Shown here in pieces: positions 15,869-24,120 of a stretch of DNA of 64,000 bases. Every line of letters begins with the position of its first letter. The first letter of the stretch is position 1. The notes under the pieces were generated by a model. That model did no database searches, was not told the origin of the DNA, and saw nothing but the letters and a program-made list of their open reading frames with translations. Source of the stretch: Myxococcota bacterium (lineage in GTDB: Bacteria > Myxococcota_A > UBA796); NCBI GenBank assembly GCA_029251165.1, contig JAQXDW010000072.1:124001-188000 (forward strand). Reading direction: 5' to 3'. Made by a program: the position numbers and the translations under genes.

Positions 15869-17104
15869 TCAGAAGCGAACCGAGATCACGGACTCCTCTG
15901 CCGGAACCCCCAGCCGCAGGGGAAAGCCGTAGTGCCCCTGGCCGCGATGGACATAGAGGTGGTTCTCGCCCTGAGACCACAGGCCATGATCGACCAAGCC
16001 AAAGATTCCGCTGACCACCGTCCAGTCTCGTCCCAGAGAGACCAGACCGACCTGGCCACCGTGAGTGTGTCCGCTCAAGGCGAGGTCGACCGAGCCGTCT
16101 GGGCAGTCGCGGAACCGGAGCGGATCATGCAGCATCGCGATCCGGGGAATGGGCACACCGTCGCGGTGCGGACGGGGACGAGAGAGGACCGACTGGAGGT
16201 GCTCCGCAGACTGACGCCAGCGGTGGTTGAGGCCCATGACCTCGACCGGACCGGCTTCGGTGTCGACCACCACAGAGTCATCAATGAGCATCCGAGCACC
16301 GACCGCTGCGAGGGCGCGCTGGACCGTCTCCGGGGCCTCATGGTCGTGGTTGCCGGGGCAGGCGTAGACGTGGGGATGCTCACGCAGCGGCGCGAGGGCG
16401 GCAGCGAGGCTGTCGTCATCGTGGTTGGTGGCGAAGGTGAGGAAGTCGCCGGTGAGGAGGATGAGCTCAGCCCCAGAGTCCACCGCCCGCTGGCTGAGGC
16501 GCGCGAGGCGCGCGATGGACATGAAGGTGCCCAGGTGTGGATCGGTGATCTGAAAGATGCGGACCGCCGGCCCCGACAGCTCCAGCGACGCGTGGCGCCC
16601 GACCACACGAGTCAGGGCAGCGTTGTTCCGAGCCAGCGCAGGCGCAGCCGGCTGCCTCAGGTCCAGCGCGACCAGCTCTCGTCGGGCGCTCAGGCTCTGG
16701 ATGAGTCCGATGGCGGACAGGAGGTAAGGCAGCATGATTCCGAGGGGTTCCCACGGACCGATTCGGATGAGCGCCCATGGAATCGCCAGGAAGGTGCCAG
16801 CGATGAACATGGTCGCCGGCCAGTCCACCAGGACACGCCACGGAAGACTGCGCAGGCCCGGGACAAGCATGCTGCCGACCGACAGGAGGGTGGCAAGCTG
16901 GAGCAGCCAGAACAGGGGAGCAGCGAGCCCGATCAAGGGGTAGACCCCGATCGACACCGCGACGTGGATCCCCATCATGATGGAGAGGACGGCTGCGGCA
17001 CGGACACCGCGAACTCGTGCAGCGAAGCCTGCGGTGAGTCCGAGTCCAGCGAGGGAGGCAACGGTAAAGCTCATGGTGAGGAACGTGAGCACGCCAGCAA
17101 TCAC
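15869..17104 (-). CDS. Membrane-anchored metallophosphoesterase (YkuE/YaeI-like)
   Basis: 411 residues. The first 140 contain four hydrophobic segments; the remainder is a calcineurin-like phosphoesterase with all metal-binding motifs: DPHLG (D188, H190), GDF near 220, GNHDHE near 252, and GHTHGG near 353. Proteins of this layout act on phosphate esters of lipids or sugar nucleotides at the membrane (for example YaeI, YkuE and the LpxH relatives). The substrate is not set by sequence. A terminator-like hairpin follows the gene. Confidence 0.9.
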   Translation of the reverse strand: MIAGVLTFLTMSFTVASLAGLGLTAGFAARVRGVRAAAVLSIMMGIHVAVSIGVYPLIGLAAPLFWLLQLATLLSVGSMLVPGLRSLPWRVLVDWPATMFIAGTFLAIPWALIRIGPWEPLGIMLPYLLSAIGLIQSLSARRELVALDLRQPAAPALARNNAALTRVVGRHASLELSGPAVRIFQITDPHLGTFMSIARLARLSQRAVDSGAELILLTGDFLTFATNHDDDSLAAALAPLREHPHVYACPGNHDHEAPETVQRALAAVGARMLIDDSVVVDTEAGPVEVMGLNHRWRQSAEHLQSVLSRPRPHRDGVPIPRIAMLHDPLRFRDCPDGSVDLALSGHTHGGQVGLVSLGRDWTVVSGIFGLVDHGLWSQGENHLYVHRGQGHYGFPLRLGVPAEESVISVRF

Positions 17105-17199
17105 GACAAGGGGCCACCATCGCCAGGGGTGAGATCAGCGACCCCGTCGACGGCTCAGGCTCCAAGACAGACGCCGACCGCGAGGCCGCCCCGAGTCGA

Positions 17200-18000
17200 T
17201 CAGCAGCCCCGGACAGCCTGCGGCGGTACCCAGACTGGAGCCCAGGGCGCATCCGGGTGACGCTCACGGACCGGGTAGGCGCTGCCCAGCGCGTGGATGC
17301 CGTACTGCGCGCGGACAGCCTCCAGGGGCACCTCCCACAGCGACTCGTACGGGGTGTTGCTGAGAAACGGCACCGCTCGCCCGACTCGCCAGGCCCGGGG
17401 AATGCCAACGAAAAGCTCCCACCAGTGGCCGTCGAGGAGGGCGTGCTTGAGGCCACCGAAGCAGACAATGAGGGCAGAGAACTTCTGCGGAAGCTGGGCG
17501 TACTGGAAGGACTGGAGGATGACCTCTTCGAAGCCCTCCACGCCCAGCCCGGTCAGCACGTGCCGGAGATCGTGGGTGGAGCGGTAGCGGTGCTTGGCGT
17601 ACTCGGTCTCCGGATCAGACAGCAGGATCGAGGGGCTGAGCACGATCTCTTCGAACAGGTCATTTGCATAGAAATGGTGCCAGGTGTTGTAGCCCAGTGA
17701 GTCGATCGGCAGCTGGCTGAGGTGCTTCCAGTCGACGGTGCGCAGGCCCAGCTCGACCCGATCCCCCATCAGCTTCAGGCCATGAGTGTCCTCCCGCATC
17801 TTCCGAGCTGCGCGCTGGAACGCGGGCTCATCGAGGCTGTCCTGGATGATGACGAGGTCATCGAAGGAGTAGCTGGGCCAGCGGAGAAACAGGATCCGAT
17901 AGCAGGCGCCGAAGAACGCTGTGGTGCGAGAGATGCGACTGGGAGAGCGGCCTGGAGACTGAGAGCTGAGGGTCGGCATCGATGATCCGGTCGAATCCAT
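17200..18000 (-). CDS. Coq4-family protein
   Basis: 266 residues from the chosen ATG (a TTG five codons upstream and an ATG at 17979 are possible alternatives; none has a clear ribosome site). The Coq4 signature HDxxH-x11-E is intact at H143, D144, H147 and E159 (STHDLRHVLTGLGVEGFEE). Eukaryotic and proteobacterial COQ4 binds a metal here and acts in ubiquinone biosynthesis, in removing the ring carboxylate. Myxobacteria usually make menaquinone, so in this organism the protein may serve a different prenyl-lipid pathway. The first 25 residues are Ser-rich and non-conserved. Confidence 0.82.
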   Translation of the reverse strand: MDSTGSSMPTLSSQSPGRSPSRISRTTAFFGACYRILFLRWPSYSFDDLVIIQDSLDEPAFQRAARKMREDTHGLKLMGDRVELGLRTVDWKHLSQLPIDSLGYNTWHHFYANDLFEEIVLSPSILLSDPETEYAKHRYRSTHDLRHVLTGLGVEGFEEVILQSFQYAQLPQKFSALIVCFGGLKHALLDGHWWELFVGIPRAWRVGRAVPFLSNTPYESLWEVPLEAVRAQYGIHALGSAYPVRERHPDAPWAPVWVPPQAVRGC

Positions 18001-18228
18001 TTTAGAATAATTCAAGGTTAAAACCTACGAGTAACAGAGTACCACTAAAGGGTATCCAGAGTAAAAGACGACCAGACACCCCGAGCTGGGAGGAGAGACT
18101 ATCCTCTCTCGTGGGCGACACGCCATCGACACCATGGAGGGTGCCCGCGAGGATGAGAGAGCGCCTCCCCTGTTGGAAACCGACCGGGAGGTGACCACAG
18201 ACCGCAGCGCACTCCGGGCACCGGGGCA

Positions 18229-18783
18229 TCACCGCTCCAGCTGCTCCCCCAGCCCCGCAGCACCGCGTCCCCCCAGGGAGACAAGCGCCTCCTCGATCAG
18301 CCCTGTGAGCCGCCGCCCATCCGCCATCAGCACCGCATACACAAATTCCTCTCCGCTCCACGCGACGTCCTGAATCCACCCCAGCTCACCGGCCAGCGTC
18401 ACCCGATGCAGCAGCGGCAGCGGGGCCTTCCACTCCGGCGCTCGGATCGTGAAGCCAGCCGACTGCCACGCCGCCAGTCCGCCCCAGGTCACCGGCCAGC
18501 CCAGCGCAGTTGCGGCCTCAGGCTCCTCCGTGAGCACAACAACGCGACGATCCGTCGGCGGCATCAGGCCTGCGTCCGGCAGCAGCCAGGCCCCCGCCAC
18601 GAATCCGTAGCGCAGCGCGCTCACGGGCCGAAGATCGAGGCAGAGCGGATCGCTGAGCCCTCGAAGGCCGTCGGCGTCGAGGAACCGATCATCCGGCGCG
18701 GTCGCGAGCACGGGAGGCGACTCAGCCTCCCCTCGTGAAGATGAGGGGCGCAGAAGACGGCGTAGGCGGTGGAGCATGTTCAC
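18229..18783 (-). CDS. Rhodanese-like protein without catalytic Cys
   Basis: 184 residues; GTG start six bases after GGAGGG. Residues 45-115 follow the rhodanese fold ('LDLRPVSALRYGFVAGAWLL', 'RRVVVLTEEPEAATALGWP', 'WGGLAAWQSAGF'), but the active-site loop has TEE in place of the Cys that carries persulfide sulfur, so sulfur transfer is unlikely. It is probably a binding or scaffold domain. The C-terminal third is a separate small beta-rich segment with no match. A hairpin GAGAG/CTCTC (18091-18108) lies downstream. Confidence 0.6.
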   Translation of the reverse strand: MNMLHRLRRLLRPSSSRGEAESPPVLATAPDDRFLDADGLRGLSDPLCLDLRPVSALRYGFVAGAWLLPDAGLMPPTDRRVVVLTEEPEAATALGWPVTWGGLAAWQSAGFTIRAPEWKAPLPLLHRVTLAGELGWIQDVAWSGEEFVYAVLMADGRRLTGLIEEALVSLGGRGAAGLGEQLER

Positions 18784-18810
18784 ATGCTACCCTCCGCTCC
18801 GGAGGACCCG

Positions 18811-18993
18811 ATGCTCACATTACCGGCACTGCTCGCGACTGGATCGGCCCGCGTGGAAGCAGCCACTCCATTCGACACCGGCAAGTCTGTTGCTGACGAC
18901 GGCTGCGGCAAGAGCAGCCTGCAGGGCGCAGTGTCCTTCAGCCTCCTGATCACCATCGGAGACGGCATTACGGTGGGGCGCCGAGACCCATGA
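18811..18993 (+). CDS. Small exported peptide with sorting-tail-like C-terminus
   Basis: 60 residues from an ATG with a strong GGAGG at good spacing. It begins with a signal-peptide-like stretch (MLTLPALLATG) and ends with Asp-Asp-Gly-Cys-Gly, a hydrophobic segment (GAVSFSLLITIG) and an Arg pair, much like a MYXO-CTERM tail with almost no domain between. The stop overlaps the start of the following membrane-protein gene (ATGA), so they are coupled. It could instead be a leader peptide whose translation drives the membrane protein. Low certainty on function. Confidence 0.55.
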   Translation: MLTLPALLATGSARVEAATPFDTGKSVADDGCGKSSLQGAVSFSLLITIGDGITVGRRDP

Positions 18994-19976
18994 GCCAACG
19001 GGTCCTTCCAAGGACCGGTATCGCTGCCGTCGGCATCCTCATCGCCGCCATGGCAGCGAGCGCTGCTCCGCTGCTGACCTACACCCTCACCCTCGCCACG
19101 CTCGGCGGGGCGCATGTGCTGTACGAGCTTCGGTTCGTCGAGGCGCGGTTCTCAGCACGCCTCTCGTACCGACTGCTGGCCGGCATCGCGGCGCTGCTTG
19201 GGGTCATTGTGGTGCTGCGCCTGCTGCGGGCGCTGGGCCTCTGGAGCGGCAGCGACTCCGTCACCGTCGAGCTGATCGGAGTGGTCGGACTCGCAGCCCT
19301 GACCTTGCCCGCCCTGGCTCGGGCCAGCCCGGTGGCACTGATCACCGGACTCGCCGTGGTCGGTGTCGTGAGCGCCGGCCTGCTCATCTCGCCGATTGTC
19401 ACCATTATTGCCTTAGCCTGCCTGCACAACTGGACCCCGCTGGGCTTCCTCGCGGAGGGGCTGCCCAGGTCAGAGCGTCACCGAGGGCGCGTCTTGGCAG
19501 CAGTGGCGTTCGTCGCGGTGCCGATGCTCATCGCCAGCGGACTGCCCGGGCGGCTGTTCGGCGCGGCGTGGCATGAGCTGACCGTGCTGCCGACCGGCGG
19601 ACTGGCAGACAACCTCGGCGCCTACATCCCGGCAGTGTTCCACCACCGCGACTGGGCGGTGTCCGCCTTCTCCGCCTTCGTCTTCGCCCAGAGCATGCAC
19701 TACGCCGCAGTGATCGGCGTGCTGCCGCGAATCGCCCCCGGCGGGAAGGATGCCGCTGCGGTGGTCGGCTTGTCTCGCGTTCCAGAGTCAGGCTGGATGC
19801 TCGGGGTGGTGGTGCTCAGCGCGCTGGGATTGATTGGCTATATCCTCGACTTCCGCGAGGCTCGGAATTGGTACGCTGTCATCGCGGCGGTACACGCCTG
19901 GGTCGAGGTCCCGGTGCTGCTGCTGGCGCTTGTACCGGGGCTGGAGGCTGCGCAGCGGAAGCACCTGGAGGCATGA
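18990..19976 (+). CDS. Polytopic membrane protein with conserved histidines
   Basis: 328 residues with about eight or nine membrane helices. Polar residues sit at helix ends or inside helices: 'GGAHVLYELRFVEARF' (about 38-53), 'LHNWTPLGFL', 'FAQSMHYAAVIG' and 'AVHAWVEVP'. Several His residues in or next to membrane segments suggest metal or heme binding or a membrane-bound enzyme; the arrangement does not match the CPBP protease or Brp/Blh oxygenase motifs well enough to name it. It overlaps the 60-residue peptide gene by four bases. Confidence 0.75.
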   Translation: MSQRVLPRTGIAAVGILIAAMAASAAPLLTYTLTLATLGGAHVLYELRFVEARFSARLSYRLLAGIAALLGVIVVLRLLRALGLWSGSDSVTVELIGVVGLAALTLPALARASPVALITGLAVVGVVSAGLLISPIVTIIALACLHNWTPLGFLAEGLPRSERHRGRVLAAVAFVAVPMLIASGLPGRLFGAAWHELTVLPTGGLADNLGAYIPAVFHHRDWAVSAFSAFVFAQSMHYAAVIGVLPRIAPGGKDAAAVVGLSRVPESGWMLGVVVLSALGLIGYILDFREARNWYAVIAAVHAWVEVPVLLLALVPGLEAAQRKHLEA

Positions 19977-20394
19977 TCGGGCCAGAACCCGTCGCCCGCT
20001 CAGCCGAGAGCGACGTCCTCCACCCAGACCTCCGGTGCGGCAATCGCATCCACAGAGGATGAACCGGAGCGCGCTCAGACAGACACAATCCGAGTGCGCA
20101 CCGGCCATCCCCTCAGCGAATCGTCAGAGCCGGTCCGCACAAGCAGACGCCCATGGTGCATGGCGACACAAGTCAGGCCCCTGCCGTGATCAGATGATGC
20201 TCAAAAAATAGAAAACATTCTTAAAAGGCGAACAATCCACCCATCAAAGCGTCAAGCCAGGAGCACGCCCGTATGACTTTGTTCTCAACCCGCATGAAGC
20301 ATTCCACTTCGGAAGAACAGAGGATATAGAGCCTTAATGTCAACAAAACGTGTATCGTTTGACGAAAATCATCTCCGAGGGATCAATTCAAAAC
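19977..20394. other. Intergenic region upstream of the beta-glucoside operon
   Basis: About 420 bases, notably AT-richer than the surroundings from 20200 on, and expected to hold the operon promoter. An inverted repeat AAACG-N5-CGTTT is present at 20346-20360 and overlaps a TTGACG hexamer (20359-20364). The first 200 bases show no gene or obvious structure. Confidence 0.5.
20346..20360. promoter_or_regulatory. Inverted repeat AAACG-N5-CGTTT, candidate ROK operator
   Basis: The perfect 5-bp arms around 5 bases overlap a TTGACG -35-like hexamer, 35-50 bases upstream of the ROK regulator start. ROK repressors bind AT-rich inverted repeats near their own promoters, so autoregulation through this site is plausible. 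Confidence 0.35.
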
Positions 20395-21645
20395 ATGATT
20401 GTTCGTTCGCCACCCAAACAAACCATGCTGAAGCAGAAAAGAACGACTGACAGCAGTCAGATGCGTGCACACAACACGGGTGTCCTGCTTCGCCATATTT
20501 GGGCGATGGGCGAACAGGGAGTCTCGCGCGCAGACCTCTCCCGGCAGTGTGGACTGTCCCGCTCAACCGTCTCCGGGATCATCAGCCAGCTGCTGAACGC
20601 CGAGATCATCCATGAGTCTCATCAGGCTCGCTCTACCGGTGGCCGTCCACCGATCGTGCTCCGGTTTGCTGACCAGCACTCCTGGCTCATCGGCGTAGAG
20701 CTGGGTGCCTCCCACGTCTCTGCGGTGCTCTGCGACCTCCGCGGCCGGCTGCGGCTTGAGCTGCACACCGACCACGACGTCCAGGGCGACCCCATCGGCA
20801 GCGTCCGGCTTGTCGAGAAGCTCATCGCTCGATGCCTGGACCACCCCACAGTCCATGGCAAGCAGGTCATCGGCATCGGCATCGGCGTTCCCTGCCCCGT
20901 GGATCCGGCAGATCCTGATCAGCTCTCGACCCGCATCCTTCCCCTCTGGAGCGACATCCGGCTCACCTCGCAGCTCCGCGAGCGGTTCAACCTGCCCATC
21001 TTCATCGACAACGATGCAAACTTCGGCGCCCTCGCTGAGCGGTGGTGGGGAGCCGGGCGTGGACACGACAACTTCGCCTACATCAAGGTCGCTACCGGCG
21101 TTGGATCGGGTCTGATCATCGACAGCCAGATCTTCCGAGGCTCTGGCGGCATCGCTGGAGAGATCGGCCACACCACCATCGAGGCCAGCGGGCCACGGTG
21201 TCGCTGCGGTCTGAGCGGCTGCCTGGAGGCGATGATCGGTACTGACTCGCTGCTCCGGCGCTACCACACCCTCAAGCCTGAGGGGAGCCCTTCGGTCTCT
21301 GGACTCGACGACATCATCGATCTCGCCGACGCTGCTGACCCCACCGCAGCGCGGATCATCACCGAGACCGGAGAGTATCTCGGCATCGCGATCGCAAACC
21401 TCCTCAACATCTTCAACCCAGCCTGTGTGGTCCTCGGCGGCAGCCTCACACGGGCCGGAGACCGGCTGCTTCTCCCGATCCGGGAGACCATCCAAGAGCG
21501 AGCGCTCTGGCACTCCATTGCCGGCGCTGAGGTCTGCCTGACCACGCTCGGGGATGAAGCCGTCGCTGTAGGCGCCGCCACCCAGGTTCTAGCCTTCGCA
21601 CTGGGCAAGCCTGAACTGTTTGACCTGACCAATCCAAGGAGCTGA
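20395..21645 (+). CDS. ROK-family transcriptional regulator
   Basis: 416 residues. An N-terminal winged helix-turn-helix ('GVSRADLSRQCGLSRSTVSGIISQLL') precedes a sugar-kinase-like ROK domain. The ROK zinc-binding motif CxCGxxGCxE is complete (RCRCGLSGCLEAM), preceded by 'GEIGHTTIEASG'. Proteins of this build (NagC, Mlc, XylR) repress sugar-use operons until a sugar ligand binds. It is the first gene of an operon ending in a beta-glucosidase, so cellobiose or a similar beta-glucoside is the likely inducer. Start: ATG 20395 with GAGGG upstream; ATGs at 20425 and 20461 are alternatives and would also keep the helix-turn-helix. Confidence 0.9.
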   Translation: MIVRSPPKQTMLKQKRTTDSSQMRAHNTGVLLRHIWAMGEQGVSRADLSRQCGLSRSTVSGIISQLLNAEIIHESHQARSTGGRPPIVLRFADQHSWLIGVELGASHVSAVLCDLRGRLRLELHTDHDVQGDPIGSVRLVEKLIARCLDHPTVHGKQVIGIGIGVPCPVDPADPDQLSTRILPLWSDIRLTSQLRERFNLPIFIDNDANFGALAERWWGAGRGHDNFAYIKVATGVGSGLIIDSQIFRGSGGIAGEIGHTTIEASGPRCRCGLSGCLEAMIGTDSLLRRYHTLKPEGSPSVSGLDDIIDLADAADPTAARIITETGEYLGIAIANLLNIFNPACVVLGGSLTRAGDRLLLPIRETIQERALWHSIAGAEVCLTTLGDEAVAVGAATQVLAFALGKPELFDLTNPRS

Positions 21646-21646
21646 G

Positions 21647-22438
21647 ATGCACGCACGCCCCCTTACACTCAACATCGGCCTGGCCCTCGCCCTCACCCTG
21701 GGGACCACCACCCTGCTCGGCTGCGGCGACAAGGAGGACTCCGGCACGGAAGAGGCAGACGCCGACACCGATGCGGACACCGACGCGGACACCGACGCGG
21801 ACACCGACGCGGACACCGACGCAGACACCGATGCGGACACCGACGCCGACACCGATGCGGACACCGACGCGGACACCGACGCCGATCCGACCAACCTCCT
21901 CACCGACGCAGGCTTCGAGGGCAAGGATCTTGGCACCTGGCTGATCTACCCGACGGACCTCGCCAACTGGGCAATCATCAACACCGGCGACACCCTCTAC
22001 AAGAGCAGCGACACCTTCACCGCCTTCGAGGGCAACTCCTCGCTGAAGGTCTACGGTCAGTGGAGCGGCTGGGAGAACGAGACGCCGATCTACCAGGAGT
22101 GGCCAGCCAAGGAGGGCCAGACCTTCACCCTCTCCGGCCAGATGTGGATGCACAGCGACGATCCCCTCACCGCCACCCACACCTACGCCTACCTGTCGAT
22201 CAAGTACTTCGACGACAGCTACAGCTACTACGGCTCCTCGGACTCTGACTGGCTGGACTCCAAGGACACCGCCAACACCTGGATGGAGATGAGCGTGACC
22301 GGCAAGATCCCCGCTGGCGCCACCAAGGCGCAGGCCGCGATCGAGTTCTGGCAGTGTGCCGGCGACAAGAGCAGCGGCCAGTGCTGGGACGGAAACGGCG
22401 CGGTCTACATCGACGACATGATGTTCTACCAGAACTGA
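21647..22438 (+). CDS. Lipoprotein with (DADT)n linker and carbohydrate-binding-like beta-sandwich
   Basis: 263 residues: lipoprotein signal ending LLGCG, a tract of about ten DADT repeats, and a 180-residue C-terminal domain beginning 'TNLLTDAGFEG.DLGTW', the typical opening of CBM4/9/22-type galactose-binding-like sandwiches, ending 'VYIDDMMFYQN', their usual final strand. It has many aromatic residues for sugar stacking. It starts one base after the ROK stop and precedes the ABC binding protein, so it is probably a surface glycan-binding protein that captures the polymer or oligosaccharide for the operon. Confidence 0.85.
   Translation: MHARPLTLNIGLALALTLGTTTLLGCGDKEDSGTEEADADTDADTDADTDADTDADTDADTDADTDADTDADTDADTDADPTNLLTDAGFEGKDLGTWLIYPTDLANWAIINTGDTLYKSSDTFTAFEGNSSLKVYGQWSGWENETPIYQEWPAKEGQTFTLSGQMWMHSDDPLTATHTYAYLSIKYFDDSYSYYGSSDSDWLDSKDTANTWMEMSVTGKIPAGATKAQAAIEFWQCAGDKSSGQCWDGNGAVYIDDMMFYQN
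21755..21886 (+). repeat. 12-base coding tandem repeat (DTDA/DADT)
   Basis: About eleven near-identical 12-base units (GACACCGACGCG with silent GATGCG and GACGCC variants) encode the acidic linker of the lipoprotein. In-frame length change by slippage would alter linker length without breaking the gene. Confidence 0.9.
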
Positions 22439-22453
22439 GCCCGACTCCATCGC

Positions 22454-22482
22454 AGTCGTCGCACCACAGCGGTGCGGCGACT
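22454..22482 (+). terminator. Intercistronic stem-loop between glycan-binding lipoprotein and ABC genes
   Basis: AGTCGTCGCACC pairs with GGTGCGGCGACT (12 bp, one G-U) around an ACAGC loop, 16 bases past the lipoprotein stop. There is no T-run. Such hairpins often protect upstream mRNA or lower expression of downstream genes, so more binding lipoprotein than transporter would be made. Confidence 0.6.
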
Positions 22483-22515
22483 CGACCACCAGAACGCGAG
22501 ATGAGGTGACGCAGG

Positions 22516-24120
22516 ATGCTCCTCTGGGTGCTGGCGTGCACAACAGAGCCCTACCACCCACCACCGGGCGTGATGGTGGTGGTTCAGGAGTCACAGACTT
22601 CCTGGCTTCGGAACTTCAACCCGCTGATCTCCAGCGCTCGCTGGCCGAGCACGGCAGGGGTCTATGAGCCCCTCCTCATCTTCAACCCGATGCAGGGCAG
22701 CTACACCCCCTGGCTCGCATCGGCGTATGACTGGGATGAAGACGGCGCCGGGCTGACCTTTCACCTCCAGGACGGCGTGCGGTGGTCTGACGGCGCGCCG
22801 TTTACCGCTGACGACGTGGTGTTCACCTTTCAGCTCCTCCGCGAGGAGCCGGCGCTGGACATCGGCGGGGTCTGGTCGTTCATGGAGTCGATCGCGGCCC
22901 CGGATGATCAGACCGTGGTGGTTCAGTTCTCCCGGTCCTTTTCTCCCGGCCTCTCTCGGCTCGCCCACCAGCCGATCGTGCCCGAGCATGTCTGGTCGGA
23001 CATCGACGACCCGATCACCTTCACCAACCCCGATCCAGTCGGAACCGGCCCGTTCACCGAGGTCACCCTGTTCGAGAGCCAGGTCTTCGAGCTGTCCGCC
23101 AACCCCCACTACTGGCAGGCCGGCAAGCCGGCGGTCAAGGCGCTGCGGTTCCCGGCGATTCCCACCAACGATCAGGCCGCGCTGGCGCTGATCAACGGCG
23201 AGGTGGACTGGGCCGGAAAGTTCGTGCCCGCCATCGATCGCATCTTCGTCGGGGCCGATCCCGCCCACCATGCGTACTGGTTTCCCCAGGTCGGCGGCTC
23301 GATCTTTCTCTACGCCAACACCACCACCCCGCCGCTGGACGAGCCCGAGATCCGCAAGGCGCTGAGCCGGGCCATCGACCGTGATCTCGTCGTACAGGTC
23401 GCCGCCTATGGCTACACCACTCCCGCCGGTCCCACCGCGCTCTCTGACGGCTATGCCGACTGGCGGATCCCGGTCGATGAGGCCGACGACTGGACCCGCC
23501 ACGACCCCGACGCTGCTGCGGCCGCGCTGGAGGCTGCCGGGTACGCCCTGGGCGAGGACGGGCTGCGGTACCGCGACGGCGCGCCGCTGAGCGTGAACAT
23601 CAACGTGGTCAGCGGCTGGTCGGACTGGGTCCGCGCGGGCCAGGTGGTCGTGCGCAGCCTCCAGGCAGTCGGGGTGGATGCCGCCCTGAAGACCTACGAC
23701 TTCGGCGCCTGGTTCGAGCAGCTTGGTCGGGGAGAGTTCACCCTGTCGCTGGGCTGGTCGGGGGAAGGCCCGACGCCGTATGCCATGTACAGCGCGCTGA
23801 TGTCTGCTGAGGGGGTCCTGCCTGTCGGCGAGATCGCGCCGAGCAACTGGCACCGCTACGCCTCCCCGCAGGCAGACTCCCTGCTCAACGCCTTCGAGCA
23901 GACCACCGACCCTGCCGAGCAGCGGCGGCTGATCGCAGCGCTCCAGGCAGAATTCGTCGCGCAGGCACCCGCGATCCCGCTGTTCCTCAACCCCTCCTGG
24001 GGGCAGTGCTCCACGGTCCGGTTCACCGGCTTCCCCTCCGCAGCGGATCCCTACGCGCGGCTCTCCCCCAACAACCCACCAGAGACCCTGCTGGTGATGA
24101 CTCGGGTGACGCCACGATGA
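22516..24120 (+). CDS. ABC transporter substrate-binding lipoprotein, family 5
   Basis: 534 residues with a lipobox (LLWVLACT). It follows the family-5 (oligopeptide/nickel/oligosaccharide) pattern: 'YEPLLIFNP', 'LTFHLQDGVRWSDGAPFTADDVVFTF', 'GTGPF' and 'RKALSRAIDR'. In bacteria, members of this family also carry cello-oligosaccharides and other beta-glucans (the CbtA type). The position between a glycan-binding lipoprotein and a GH1 enzyme favours an oligosaccharide ligand over peptides; this is inference. The stop overlaps the next gene by four bases. Confidence 0.93.
   Translation: MLLWVLACTTEPYHPPPGVMVVVQESQTSWLRNFNPLISSARWPSTAGVYEPLLIFNPMQGSYTPWLASAYDWDEDGAGLTFHLQDGVRWSDGAPFTADDVVFTFQLLREEPALDIGGVWSFMESIAAPDDQTVVVQFSRSFSPGLSRLAHQPIVPEHVWSDIDDPITFTNPDPVGTGPFTEVTLFESQVFELSANPHYWQAGKPAVKALRFPAIPTNDQAALALINGEVDWAGKFVPAIDRIFVGADPAHHAYWFPQVGGSIFLYANTTTPPLDEPEIRKALSRAIDRDLVVQVAAYGYTTPAGPTALSDGYADWRIPVDEADDWTRHDPDAAAAALEAAGYALGEDGLRYRDGAPLSVNINVVSGWSDWVRAGQVVVRSLQAVGVDAALKTYDFGAWFEQLGRGEFTLSLGWSGEGPTPYAMYSALMSAEGVLPVGEIAPSNWHRYASPQADSLLNAFEQTTDPAEQRRLIAALQAEFVAQAPAIPLFLNPSWGQCSTVRFTGFPSAADPYARLSPNNPPETLLVMTRVTPR

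Noticed and set aside
15677..17260. 527-codon plus-strand frame
   Set aside because: Antisense to the hemerythrin and metallophosphoesterase genes; Gln/Arg/Glu-rich low-complexity product typical of a shadow frame.
18990..19976. Membrane protein as a CPBP-type sorting protease acting on the adjacent sorting-tail peptide
   Set aside because: The EExxxR, FxxxH and HxxxN/B motifs are not present in the required order; only scattered His and Glu residues are seen.
21755..21886. Regular short direct repeats, first considered as a CRISPR-like array
   Set aside because: The units are 12 bases, contiguous, in frame, and code an acidic lipoprotein linker; there are no spacers and no cas genes.
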